A DNA stretch of 64,000 nt from Microcystis wesenbergii NRERC-220 (GTDB taxonomy: Bacteria; Cyanobacteriota; Cyanobacteriia; Cyanobacteriales; Microcystaceae), in the NCBI RefSeq assembly GCF_032027425.1, contig NZ_JAVSJA010000001.1, positions 682,001-746,000 of the forward strand, read 5' to 3'. This document shows, piece by piece, positions 9,046 to 17,323 of the stretch. The position numbers and the translations under genes are program-made. The notes beneath the pieces are model-generated. The model was not told the DNA's origin. It did no database searches and saw nothing but the letters and a program-made list of their open reading frames with translations. The first letter of the stretch is position 1. Each line of letters begins with the position of its first letter.

Positions 9046-9291
9046 ATGCAAATTCCCGAAAATCCCAGTAATGATGACATCAGAGCAGCGTTGATTCAAT
9101 TGCGAGAAGAACTTGGTCAAAAAGTTGACCGCTTAGAATATAAATTTGATGCCTATCAAAAAGGTACAGATGGTATGGTGAGAATGGCTACTACTATCAT
9201 CATTGCCACCGCTTCTGTGGTAGTTTTATCTAGTCTTAGTCCTGCGGTGACAGCAATTATCACCGCTTTATATTCTGCTAATGCTCATTAG
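9046..9291 (+). CDS. small coiled-coil protein with a C-terminal membrane anchor
   Basis: 81 residues from the ATG at 9046, with AAGG just upstream. A TTG 15 bp earlier is a weaker choice. Residues 10-45 are charged and helix-forming (LIQLREELGQKVDRLEYKF), followed by one hydrophobic span (TTIIIATASVVVLSSL). The layout resembles small tail-anchored proteins common in cyanobacteria. No function is known to me. Confidence 0.55.
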   Translation: MQIPENPSNDDIRAALIQLREELGQKVDRLEYKFDAYQKGTDGMVRMATTIIIATASVVVLSSLSPAVTAIITALYSANAH

Positions 9292-9318
9292 TTACTTTAT
9301 CGCTAAATTCTGGTGCGA

Positions 9319-9346
9319 TTCGGTGCGTTAGGCGCTTGCTAACACA
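9319..9346. repeat. short palindromic repeat (GGTGCGTTAG type)
   Basis: GGTGCGTTAGGCG faces GCTAACACACC across a few bases. It is a repeat type frequent in Microcystis spacers and may also act as a shared stop for the two convergent genes on either side. Confidence 0.4.
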
Positions 9347-9348
9347 CC

Positions 9349-10485
9349 CTATCTTTCCTTAATTTTTACCCGTTGATTTAATTGATTCATAGCCAGAGAA
9401 ATCACCAGATTAAAGAATAAATAGGTGGCCATAACTACTATTAACATCTCTACAGCTTTTCCTGTCTGATTAGCGATGGTACTAGAGATAGCATAAATAT
9501 CATTATAACCAATAGCGATCGCTAAACTAGAGTTTTTAACCAGGTTTAAACATTCATTAGTTAAAGGAGGAATAATCACTGGCAAAGCTTGGGGAAAAAT
9601 TACTAATCTCATCACTAATAAAGGTTTTAATCCCAAGGCTTTAGCTGCTTCCCATTGTCCCCGATTAACCGATTGAATCCCCCCCCGTACCGTTTCCGCG
9701 ATAAAGGCAGCTGTATAAACAGTTAAACCGATTAAGAGAGTAGCAAACTCGGAAGAAAGATGTAAACCAAAGTCAATATTTTGATTAAGAGGATTAACTT
9801 GGGGATTTTGCCATTGTAAACCCCAGATTAGAGGAATTATAACTAGGAGTATTAGGCTAGTTAGACATAAACTAAGTTTATTTTTTAGGTATAAAAATAC
9901 TGAGATAATTATTCCTAAAGCAATGATAAATAAGGCTAACCATGTCCTAAAACTATTAGCGGGGAAAGGCAAATAGACTCCTGAGTTATTTAAAAATACC
10001 CTGCCAAAAAACTCTAAAGATTCCTCAATTTTCGGCAGTTTCAGAAATACAGCAAAATACCAGAAAAATAATTGTAATAATAGGGGTGTATTGCGAATAG
10101 TTTCCACATAAATTGTTGCTAACTGACGAATTAACCAATTATCCGACAAGCGACCTAACCCGATGACTATTCCCAGACTAATCGCCAAAAATATGCCAGT
10201 AATCATAATGCGGAGGGAATTAACTAATCCCACCAAAAGAGCGCGAAAATAGGTATCGGTGGGACTGTAGGCAATAGGAGAGTCACCAATAGCAAAAGAG
10301 GCTGGTCGGTCGGTATCAAAGAGAAAGCCAAAGCCAAAACTTAAGCGTAGGCGTTGGAAATTAATCACTAAATTGTGGCCAAAAAACCAGAAAATTAGGC
10401 AGACAATTAGTAGAATAATTACCTGTAGAAAAATCTTCTGAAATCGCTCATCGTACCAAAAAGAATTTTTTTGAGGTAGAGTCAT
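9349..10485 (-). CDS. polar amino-acid ABC transporter permease (AapQ/NatG type)
   Basis: 378 residues from the ATG at 10485. Longer upstream frames run into a MITE and are rejected. An N-terminal membrane helix and periplasmic loop precede the permease core. LVGLVNSLRIMITGIFLA begins that core, YVETIRNTPLLLQLFFWYF follows, and the EAA loop is EAAKALGLKPLLVMRLVIFP. The long central insertion matches AapQ/BztB-type subunits rather than short GlnP. It should form a heterodimer with an AapM/NatH-like permease and an ATPase, none of which is in the window, so it is an orphan here. A family B MITE starts 8 bp upstream of the ATG and probably separates the gene from its original promoter. Confidence 0.82.
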   Translation of the reverse strand: MTLPQKNSFWYDERFQKIFLQVIILLIVCLIFWFFGHNLVINFQRLRLSFGFGFLFDTDRPASFAIGDSPIAYSPTDTYFRALLVGLVNSLRIMITGIFLAISLGIVIGLGRLSDNWLIRQLATIYVETIRNTPLLLQLFFWYFAVFLKLPKIEESLEFFGRVFLNNSGVYLPFPANSFRTWLALFIIALGIIISVFLYLKNKLSLCLTSLILLVIIPLIWGLQWQNPQVNPLNQNIDFGLHLSSEFATLLIGLTVYTAAFIAETVRGGIQSVNRGQWEAAKALGLKPLLVMRLVIFPQALPVIIPPLTNECLNLVKNSSLAIAIGYNDIYAISSTIANQTGKAVEMLIVVMATYLFFNLVISLAMNQLNQRVKIKER

Positions 10486-10550
10486 ATTTATTAAGTAGCT
10501 GGTTATAATTAAATCCCCCCTATATCCCCCCTTGATCCCCCCTTGATAAG

Positions 10551-10578
10551 GTAGGGTTGATTCATGAATCAACCCTAC
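10551..10578. repeat. 28-bp perfect palindrome, GTAGGGTTGATTCA type
   Basis: GTAGGGTTGATTCA is followed directly by its exact reverse complement. Other copies are at 31052 and 47567, and a version with paired base changes is at 17115. Confidence 0.8.
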
Positions 10579-10610
10579 CCTTGATAACGGGGGTGTCTGA
10601 TAATTTTTAA

Positions 10611-10708
10611 TACTAAATCCGTTGGGTATAGACTACTTATAAGGATAGGCAAAAGGCAAAAGGCAATAGGAGGAATAGATAATCAGTTTTTAATAACTGG
10701 ATTTAGTA
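10611..10708. mobile_element. MITE family A copy 2 (nested in family B)
   Basis: Ends TACTAAATCC / GGATTTAGTA, with TAA duplicated on both sides (10608-10610, 10709-10711). Comparison with uninterrupted family B copies proves the insertion point. The core holds GGCAAAA heptamers. Confidence 0.85.
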
Positions 10709-10742
10709 TAACGCCTACCTACTTATATAGTCCAGAATTTTT

Positions 10743-10776
10743 CACAAAAGAAATCGGTGACTTTTGGCCACCGATT
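10743..10776 (-). terminator. psaK terminator
   Basis: AATCGGTG (10752-10759) pairs with CACCGATT (10769-10776). On the minus strand the hairpin follows the psaK stop by about 20 bp and is followed by a T-rich stretch. Confidence 0.6.
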
Positions 10777-10794
10777 GAGAAAATCAAAACATAT

Positions 10795-11061
10795 TTAGAT
10801 AACTCCCAGACGGGAGAGACCGAGGATAACACCGGCGCCGAGGACATGACCAAAACTGGTAGTACCCAGTAAAGCGCCTAATCCCATACCACCGAATAAA
10901 GCGGGGGAAGGTAAAGCAGGACCGACATTTTGTTGTTTAATAGTCGCTTTACCGAAAGCAATAGCGAGAATATTGCAGATAATCATGACAATCGCCACTT
11001 TGGGACTCCATTCGCTGGAACCTTGCACGGCGGTGGCGGCCATTAATAGGGTTGAATACAT
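10795..11061 (-). CDS. psaK: photosystem I subunit PsaK
   Basis: 88 residues with two membrane helices (KVAIVMIICNILAIAFGKA and a Gly-rich second helix, GLGALLGTTSFGHVLGAGVI). PsaK is a peripheral photosystem I subunit, near where antenna proteins dock. Length and sequence fit the cyanobacterial family (short N-terminal extension MYSTLLMAATAVQGSSEWSP). The ATG at 11061 follows CAGGAGAA, a good ribosome site. It is monocistronic, with its own terminator. I cannot tell whether this is the constitutive or the high-light paralogue. Confidence 0.95.
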   Translation of the reverse strand: MYSTLLMAATAVQGSSEWSPKVAIVMIICNILAIAFGKATIKQQNVGPALPSPALFGGMGLGALLGTTSFGHVLGAGVILGLSRLGVI

Positions 11062-11205
11062 TGAAATTCTCCTGAACAGGTCGTTTTAAGTTTTTAATCT
11101 TAAAGGTAGTTTTCACCCCACATCACGCCCTGTTGCAATACTTAATAATCAAAAGCAGAGGAGTCAACGATAGGGCCGATTCGTCTCCACTTCCGAACTA
11201 CTCGC

Positions 11206-11442
11206 TTAGTACAAATTTAAGTTTAAGCCTACTTCTTTAGCGAAGACGGCTAATCCTTTCTTTTCAATGGTTTTGATAGCTTTGGTGGAGATGCGTAGTT
11301 TTACCCAACGGTTGCCTTCCGACCACCAGACTCTTTTCCATTGTAGGTTAGCTTCTTGTAATTTTTTGGTGCGACGGTGGGAGTGGGACACCGCATAGGC
11401 GTTATTGGCCTTTTTCCCCGTCATAGTACAGACTCTAGACAT
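11206..11442 (-). CDS. rpmB: 50S ribosomal protein L28
   Basis: 78 residues starting [20 protein letters not shown], the standard bL28 opening, with full family length and the basic core [18 protein letters not shown]. It is a large-subunit protein. Only one Cys is present, so this is not the zinc-binding form. It stands alone between psaK and a toxin-antitoxin pair. Confidence 0.97.
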   Translation of the reverse strand: MSRVCTMTGKKANNAYAVSHSHRRTKKLQEANLQWKRVWWSEGNRWVKLRISTKAIKTIEKKGLAVFAKEVGLNLNLY

Positions 11443-11694
11443 AATTTACTCCTGTGCGATCGATGTTTGTCAATAGTCAACCTTTCTAGTTTAACTCAAA
11501 TCTCGCCAGAAGTCCCCCTTCCCCTGGGTGAAGTGAACGGAGATAAATTTAACAGCAAGTGGGGGGATTAAGAAGTTGATTGAACCGGTTCACTGCTCAG
11601 ACAATTTCGACAATTGCATCAAAGGTAATGGTGAGAATATTGTCAACAAATTTAGCTGTAATTTTTTACTGAATAAAAAATATTTTAATAAGTT

Positions 11695-12117
11695 TTACAT
11701 AGTTTCTAGTATTCTGGTTAATTCATTTTTGTTTTTCCATAATTTTACTTGAAAATCTTGGTATATTTTGGCGATAAAAGGAGCTTGATTACCTTGAATT
11801 ATTTTTTCGATTTTATCGATTGTTTCGACAAAAATATTAATCATAGTTTGACGAGGTAAGTTGCCAGAAACTAGAACAAATACTTGAGCCTGATAACGGG
11901 CTATCTGTTGAACTTCTAAAATATTTCTACCAATGTTTACATCTTTAGTTAATACTATCCATCCTCTTTGACTAACAATAGGTAGCCAATCTGTATCCGG
12001 TGCATCTGGGGCAAAATGGGCATGATGAAATTCAATTTTAACCCCTATTTCTTGCAAAGCTTCACCGATAGATTTTCCTAAAGCGCGGTCGATAAAATAG
12101 GTGTATTGATAGGTCAT
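11695..12117 (-). CDS. PIN-like DUF5615 toxin candidate
   Basis: 140 residues from the ATG at 12117, which overlaps the upstream gene's stop in ATGA and is preferred over a start 18 bp earlier. An early Asp (YFIDRALG), an acidic cluster (PDAPDTDWL) and the VLTKD segment fit the compact PIN-like nucleases grouped as DUF5615 or Mut7-C-like. These are usually paired with DUF433 antitoxins and proposed to cleave RNA. Tight coupling to a DUF433 gene supports the toxin role. Activity is inferred from family and context only. Confidence 0.7.
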   Translation of the reverse strand: MTYQYTYFIDRALGKSIGEALQEIGVKIEFHHAHFAPDAPDTDWLPIVSQRGWIVLTKDVNIGRNILEVQQIARYQAQVFVLVSGNLPRQTMINIFVETIDKIEKIIQGNQAPFIAKIYQDFQVKLWKNKNELTRILETM

Positions 12118-12854
12118 GCCGCTTGCCAATTGCACTCGAATAAAATCGCTTTTTCAATTTGCCAAGGTTGACAATTATAATCATTGGCAATATCTTCTAT
12201 AGAGTCCCCCGCATCATAAAGTTCTGTGACAACTTTAGTGGGAATTCCTGTTCCTGTGATCACGGGTTTTCCGAAGGAAATATTAGGGTCTATCTTTAGG
12301 ACTTTATTGCTGAAGTCTTCCCCATTTATGTCGATAGTGGGAAAAAGCCGTGTGGCGATATCTTGTTCATCCCATTCAATACGAGTTAAGAGATTATTTA
12401 AGAATTGTTTCATCGTCAATTGTCCCGAACGGGAGGCATTAATTAAATGCTCAAATTGTTCGATAAAAAGGTCAGTTCCATCGGTACTAAATTGTTTTTG
12501 AACCAGAGGATGATCGGTGTTAAATTGTTCACTAATATAGTCTAGGGCCAGTCTAACTTTATCGAGAGGGATGTTATGAACTTTGCGAATAACTCTTAAA
12601 ACGTGCGCTTCCACTAAGTTAGTAAAGGAAAGTTGCGGAATATTCGGATTAGGTCGTTGAATGAGGGGTAAAAACTCTTTTTGTCCTTTTTTTGTGGTCG
12701 TTGAGCTTAGCCGAAACGTCGGGTAGGTGCGTCCTCGTACCCACGTTCTCAGAGTGGGTAAAGGAATATGGAGATAGCGCGCAGTATCGGCTATAGTGTA
12801 GGTGGGAACATGATAGAGATGCTCTAGAGATAAGGGAGATGATGCTTTGACCAT
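12114..12854 (-). CDS. DUF433 antitoxin with N-terminal DNA-binding region
   Basis: 246 residues. The N-terminal YTIADTARYLHIPLPTLRTW looks like a MerR-type helix-turn-helix. The C-terminal region (DPNISFGKPVITGTGIPTKV, then a short helical segment near DSIEDIANDYNC) is the DUF433 fold. This arrangement is that of VapB45-like antitoxins, which bind their own promoter and neutralise the PIN partner encoded next. Odd feature: the linker TFRLSST coincides with a 20-bp hairpin unit (12699-12718) also found in intergenic DNA, so the antitoxin carries an in-frame insertion. Confidence 0.75.
   Translation of the reverse strand: MVKASSPLSLEHLYHVPTYTIADTARYLHIPLPTLRTWVRGRTYPTFRLSSTTTKKGQKEFLPLIQRPNPNIPQLSFTNLVEAHVLRVIRKVHNIPLDKVRLALDYISEQFNTDHPLVQKQFSTDGTDLFIEQFEHLINASRSGQLTMKQFLNNLLTRIEWDEQDIATRLFPTIDINGEDFSNKVLKIDPNISFGKPVITGTGIPTKVVTELYDAGDSIEDIANDYNCQPWQIEKAILFECNWQAA
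12699..12718. repeat. GAGCT hairpin unit inside the antitoxin gene
   Basis: CGTTGAGCTTAGCCGAAACG has complementary ends (CGTT/AACG) and the family core. It lies fully inside the coding frame, in a linker between the DNA-binding region and the middle of the protein. Confidence 0.6.
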
Positions 12855-13039
12855 CGTTAATATTTTGGTGAAGTTGTTGGGATGAGATTATCGCCTATTA
12901 TTTCATTTTAGCTAATTTTGGTATCCTTGAGGATAGGGATAAAGCAGGGTACATCTTATTTTTGTAAATCTAGCAAGTTGGGATTTTTACGCAAAAACTC
13001 TCTGATAAAATTGGGCATTACTTCCGACTTTATTAATCA

Positions 13040-13140
13040 ATCCAAGCTTTTGGGGGGTTCTACCCCCCAAACCCCCCGTTGGGGGCGTGGCGCGGTCACT
13101 GAGCTTTGTCGAAGTGCCGCCCCCAAACCCCCCGCGCATT
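13040..13140. repeat. GC-rich palindromic repeat with an inserted hairpin unit
   Basis: Runs of C and G (TTTGGGGGGTTCTACCCCCC and similar) form an extended imperfect palindrome in otherwise AT-rich DNA. CACTGAGCTTTGTCGAAGTG (13097-13116) sits within it. The rest of 12855-13332 shows no gene I can support. Confidence 0.6.
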
Positions 13141-13332
13141 AGCTTTTCGGTGGGATGCTTACAGGCAGCTGCTGATATATCTGTGATAATTCAAGAATCA
13201 CTGATAATTGCTCATTGTCGGTATTTCTGCAAATGTCAGATGCAGCCATAAAGTAGGATGAGGGCAGTGGACATTGGGGGCAAATGAGGTTATATTTTAT
13301 CTAGAGAAGAACGTTTGTATGTCGCAACGATA

Positions 13333-16300
13333 ATGAGTAACTCACTGCCAAAATATCTAGAGGAAATCACAGGCATTTATCAACAGGGTAACGCCACAGA
13401 ACACAGTTATCGTCCTGCTTTAAAAAAATTAATTGAATCCCTAAATAATAACCTACAAGCTCTCAATGAACCCAAAAGGATTGCTTGTGGCGCTCCAGAT
13501 TTTGTGATTAATCAGGGTATGGTAGAAATTGGTCATCTGGAAGCAAAAGATATCGGAACTTCTCTCAAAAAGGTTGAAAATACTCCCCAAATAAAACGTT
13601 ATTTACAGGCTTTGGGTAATTTAATTATCACCGATCATTTAGAATTTCGTTGGTATGTATCGGGAGAATTGCGTCTATCAGCTGCCGTGGCAAGTCTTAA
13701 TCAAAAAAAGCAAATTAAACCTGATTCCCAGGGTATTTTGCAAGTAGAACAATTGTTCTGTCAATTTTTCCTCTCAAAAGTTATTCAGATAACAACACCG
13801 CGAGAATTAGCGAAAAAAATGGCCGCTTTAGCGCAGTTAATTCGAGATGCAATCGGCCAAGCTTTAAAAGATCAAGATTGCGGGGGAATGTTGCGGCAAC
13901 AATTGCAATCTTTTCAACGAGTTTTAATTAGTGATCTCAACGAAGCGCAGTTTGCGGATATGTATGCACAAACAATCTGTTATGGGTTATTCGCAGCACG
14001 CTGTAATACGGATCAAATAAGTTCTTTTTCCAGGGAAACGGCAGCATTTCGACTCCCAAAAACTAACCCTTTTTTGCGGGGAATTTTTCATCAAATTGCT
14101 GGTACAGAATTAGATGAGCGGATTACTTGGGCCGTGGATACTCTAGCGACTATTTTACAACAAACGGACATGGAGGGGATTCTCGGCAGCTTTGGAAAAC
14201 GCACGCGCAAGCAGGATCCTGTGGTTCACTTTTATGAGACTTTTTTAGCAGAATACGATAGTAAAATGCGTGAGTCTAGGGGGGTTTATTATACCCCTGA
14301 ACCCGTGGTTTCTTACATGGTTCGCAGTGTGGACTATATTCTAAAAAATAAGTTTCAGATTCCTAAAGGTTTGGCCGATGCTAAAAAAATTACGATTAAA
14401 AATCCTAATAATAGCCAAGAAACTCAGGAAGTTCACCAAGTTTTAATCCTCGATCCTGCTGTGGGAACTGGCACTTTTTTACACTCTGTTATTGACCATA
14501 TCTATGACAGTTTTCGTCAACAGAAAGGGATGTGGTCTAGTTATGTCAGTAAACATTTATTACCCCGTCTCTTTGGGTTTGAATTACTGATGGCTCCCTA
14601 CACCGTAGCACACATGAAATTAGGTTTACAACTTCAGGAATTAGGCTATGATTTTAGTGCCGATGAACGCTTGGGAATCTATCTCACAAACACCCTACAG
14701 GAAGCTTTTCAAATTCCCCCTGCTGATGGTTTTTTAAATCGCATTCGCGATGAAGCAGAGTCAGCGCAAGGTGTTAAGCAAGAACATCCTGTTATGGTGA
14801 TTATTGGTAATCCTCCCTACTCTGGACATTCCGTAAATACAGGAGAATGGATTAAGGAATTATTGAAGGGAAAAGATATTATTTCTGGAGAAAAAACTGC
14901 TAGTTATTTTGAAGTAGATGAGCAACCTTTAGGCGAAAAAAATCCTAAATGGTTAAATGATGATTATGTAAAATTTATTCGCTTTAGTCAATGGCGCATC
15001 GAGAAAACTGGTTACGGAATTTTAGCTTTTGTTACTAATCATGGTTATCTGGATAACCCGACTTTTCGGGGAATGCGTCAAAGTTTATTAAAAACTTTTG
15101 ATGATATTTATATCCTCGATTTACACGGTAATAGTAAGAAAAAAGAAGTTTGTCCCGATGGTTCACCAGATCAAAATGTGTTTGATATTCAGCAAGGTGT
15201 AGCTATTGGTATTTTTATTAAATATCACAATGGTTCTTCAAATTTAGCTAAAGTTTATCATGCTGATTTATGGGGCAAAAGAGAGATAATTGAGAATCAA
15301 GTTATTGTCGGTGGTAAGTATCATTGGTTAGAGGAAAATGATCTTTATTCTACTTCTTGGCAGGAATTACAACCTGATTCTCCTTTTTATCTATTTAAAC
15401 CTCAGAATATTAATCTGCGCTCGGAATACGATCAATTTTGGAAGATTACTGAAATTATGCCAGTTAATAGTGTTGGTATCGTCACAGCTAGAGATAGTTT
15501 AACAATTCAATGGAATAAAAAAGAAATTTGGGATATAATCAATGATTTTGTCAATCTCAGTCCAGAAGAAGCTAGAATTAAGTATAATTTAGGTAAAGAT
15601 TCTCAAGATTGGAAGATAGATTTAGCACAGAAAGATGTTAAGCAATCAAATTTATCTAAAGATAACCTCTTACCCATTTCATATAGACCTTTTGATCAAA
15701 GATATACCTATTATACAGGTAATTCAGGTGGGTTTCACTGTAGAGCAAGAATTGATACTATGCGTCACCTAAAAGAAAATAATTTAGGATTTCATATATG
15801 CAGACAAATAGTCAGTGAAACTTGGCAACATATTTTAATTACTAATCAGCTTACAGACGATTCCTATGTTTCAAACAAAAGTAGAGAAAGAGGATACACT
15901 ATGCCATTATATTGTTATCCTGAAACTCAGGCAGAGAAAGACATGGGAATGTCTCGCCGTCCTAATCTAGCACCAGAATTTATTAACAAACTTTCGGCAA
16001 AACTTGAATTAGAATTTATCAATGATGGCAAAGGAGACAAAAAGAAAACCTTTGGACCAGAAGACATTTTTAACTATATCTATGCCGTCTTTCACTCTCC
16101 CCAATATCGCCAACGTTACGCCGAATTTTTAAAAATAGACTTTCCTCGTGTTCCTCTCACCAGTAATCAAGAATTATTCTGGGAATTAGTCAAAAAAGGT
16201 GACAGATTAGTGCAGTTACACCTAATGAAAGCAACGGGAAAAGAAATTAGTAGCTATCCCGTGGCGGGTTCTAATCTAGTCGAGCAGGTGAAATATGACG

Positions 16301-16548
16301 AAAATAAACAACAAATTTCGATTAATTCTGACCAGTATTTTGCGGGGATTCCGCCCCAAATTTGGAACTTTTATATCGGCGGTTATCAAGTGTGTCAGAA
16401 GTGGCTAAAAGACCGCAAAGGTCGCCACCTTAGCTACGATGACCTAGAACATTATCAACAAATTATCTCCATTTTGGGCGAATCGATCGCAATTATGGAA
16501 ACTATAGATATAATTATCAATAAATATGGTGGTTTCCCCTTTAGTTAA
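13333..16548 (+). CDS. fused restriction-modification enzyme (type IIG / ISP-like)
   Basis: 1071 residues from ATG 13333; a TTG at 13315 with AGAGAAG before it is the alternative. The N-terminal region carries a PD-(D/E)xK-type nuclease signature (GAPDF with D56, then HLEAKD with E70 and K72). An adenine-methyltransferase core follows, with motif I LDPAVGTGTF near 373 and catalytic NPPY near 491 (VIIGNPPYSG). The last 400 residues resemble the C-terminal target-recognition part of type ISP enzymes. No helicase is present, so cleavage and methylation would be in one chain without translocation. It is a probable phage defence gene next to a toxin-antitoxin pair. Recognition sequence unknown. 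Confidence 0.82.
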   Translation: MSNSLPKYLEEITGIYQQGNATEHSYRPALKKLIESLNNNLQALNEPKRIACGAPDFVINQGMVEIGHLEAKDIGTSLKKVENTPQIKRYLQALGNLIITDHLEFRWYVSGELRLSAAVASLNQKKQIKPDSQGILQVEQLFCQFFLSKVIQITTPRELAKKMAALAQLIRDAIGQALKDQDCGGMLRQQLQSFQRVLISDLNEAQFADMYAQTICYGLFAARCNTDQISSFSRETAAFRLPKTNPFLRGIFHQIAGTELDERITWAVDTLATILQQTDMEGILGSFGKRTRKQDPVVHFYETFLAEYDSKMRESRGVYYTPEPVVSYMVRSVDYILKNKFQIPKGLADAKKITIKNPNNSQETQEVHQVLILDPAVGTGTFLHSVIDHIYDSFRQQKGMWSSYVSKHLLPRLFGFELLMAPYTVAHMKLGLQLQELGYDFSADERLGIYLTNTLQEAFQIPPADGFLNRIRDEAESAQGVKQEHPVMVIIGNPPYSGHSVNTGEWIKELLKGKDIISGEKTASYFEVDEQPLGEKNPKWLNDDYVKFIRFSQWRIEKTGYGILAFVTNHGYLDNPTFRGMRQSLLKTFDDIYILDLHGNSKKKEVCPDGSPDQNVFDIQQGVAIGIFIKYHNGSSNLAKVYHADLWGKREIIENQVIVGGKYHWLEENDLYSTSWQELQPDSPFYLFKPQNINLRSEYDQFWKITEIMPVNSVGIVTARDSLTIQWNKKEIWDIINDFVNLSPEEARIKYNLGKDSQDWKIDLAQKDVKQSNLSKDNLLPISYRPFDQRYTYYTGNSGGFHCRARIDTMRHLKENNLGFHICRQIVSETWQHILITNQLTDDSYVSNKSRERGYTMPLYCYPETQAEKDMGMSRRPNLAPEFINKLSAKLELEFINDGKGDKKKTFGPEDIFNYIYAVFHSPQYRQRYAEFLKIDFPRVPLTSNQELFWELVKKGDRLVQLHLMKATGKEISSYPVAGSNLVEQVKYDENKQQISINSDQYFAGIPPQIWNFYIGGYQVCQKWLKDRKGRHLSYDDLEHYQQIISILGESIAIMETIDIIINKYGGFPFS

Positions 16549-16571
16549 GCCACCGGTGAGAGAAGATTAAC

Positions 16572-16633
16572 TCTAAATCCGTTGACTGTAGGCTACATAT
16601 TGGGAGAGGTAAAAGGGAGAATAAATAATCAGT
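16572..16633. mobile_element. MITE family A copy 3 (3' truncated)
   Basis: CTCTAAATCCGTTGACTGTA and the following TAGGCTACATAT match the left part of the copies at 5820 and 10611. The copy keeps AATAATCAGT but lacks the GGATTTAGTA end. Confidence 0.55.
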
Positions 16634-16696
16634 ACAGGTGCAAGATTTTGAGAGAATCGTGCTTCAAAACCTTGGGTTTTCATCGGCCCGCGTCCT

Positions 16697-16769
16697 GTAG
16701 GGGCGAAGCATTCGGGCAATAACCTATCGGTGAAACCGTAGATTTTCTATCCGAATGCTTCGCCCCTAC
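16697..16769. repeat. 19-bp inverted repeat, GTAGGGGCGAAGCATTCGG
   Basis: GTAGGGGCGAAGCATTCGG at 16697-16715 is perfectly inverted at 16751-16769 around 35 bp. This short sequence type is familiar from cyanobacterial spacers. It is followed by CTTTTTGCCGCAAACCCTAG, an end of repeat family D. Confidence 0.7.
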
Positions 16770-17055
16770 TTTTTGCCGCAAACCCTAGATTGATATTTTA
16801 TCGCAGGTTTCAACCACAGATAAAGCGTCTTCTAGGTTATATTTATTAGGGTTTTTCTTCCTTTTTTGTTGCGGTTGCCTTTTAAATTTATATTGAAATG
16901 TCTCAAAAATTTTGGCGTTGTCAAATTGAAAGATGCTCCGAATCAGCACCGGAACTGAAATTACTTTGATAGGAAAGATTACATGGCATCTTGACAATTA
17001 GTGTTTAATGAACGAATAGTGCCGATAGTTGGGCTTAAGTGGGGAACAAGACTTG

Positions 17056-17075
17056 CCCTGAGCCAAGTCGAAGGG
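17056..17075. repeat. GAGC hairpin unit with CCCT/AGGG ends
   Basis: CCCTGAGCCAAGTCGAAGGG shares the family core, but both ends have changed together so that they still pair. Confidence 0.5.
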
Positions 17076-17114
17076 GTCGCTCGATTTAGCAGTGGAATTA
17101 GCCCTACAATCGGC

Positions 17115-17142
17115 GTAGGGCTAATTCATGAATTAGCCCTAC
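17115..17142. repeat. 28-bp palindrome, variant arms GTAGGGCTAATTCA
   Basis: A perfect palindrome related to the GTAGGGTTGATTCA type. The two differing arm positions are changed in both arms, keeping full pairing. A half copy (AATTAGCCCTACAATCGG) precedes it. Confidence 0.75.
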
Positions 17143-17146
17143 AATC

Positions 17147-17221
17147 GGCGTTGTCAAATTGAAAGATGCTCCGAATCAGTTGGGAGCATTGCATCTTTCC
17201 TCTTCTGAATCTGACAACGCC
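17147..17221. mobile_element. 75-bp MITE-like repeat (GGCGTTGTCA ends)
   Basis: GGCGTTGTCA and TGACAACGCC bound it. The first 33 bp are repeated exactly at 16914-16946 without the other end, so this spacer upstream of secA holds one whole and one partial copy. No convincing gene is seen in 16549-17323. Confidence 0.55.
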
Positions 17222-17323
17222 GTCCCTGTTCACCGATAAATGATTCTCCACTCCCAACGAGAGTGATACAATTGTTAACACCACAGACCAAGAGCCAATC
17301 GAAGCGAGAGAATAAAAACTGCT

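Larger units (their letters stand above)
10494..10723. mobile_element. MITE family B copy 1, interrupted by MITE A
   Basis: Left end AGTAGCTGGTTATAATT and right end TTAACGCCTACCTACT, flanked by TA. The sister copies at 47495-47657 and 48766-48867 are uninterrupted and read TTTTTAACGCC at the point where this copy carries MITE A (10611-10708). A palindrome (10551-10578) sits inside the CCCCCCTTGAT tract. Confidence 0.75.

Noticed and set aside
12918-13142. 74-codon plus-strand frame upstream of the restriction enzyme.
   Set aside because: Its second half is the GC-rich palindromic repeat and hairpin unit; the translation is low-complexity.
16785-16997. 70-codon minus-strand frame between the restriction enzyme and secA.
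   Set aside because: Overlaps a repeated 33-bp segment (16914-16946), has no recognisable family, and lies in a repeat-filled spacer.
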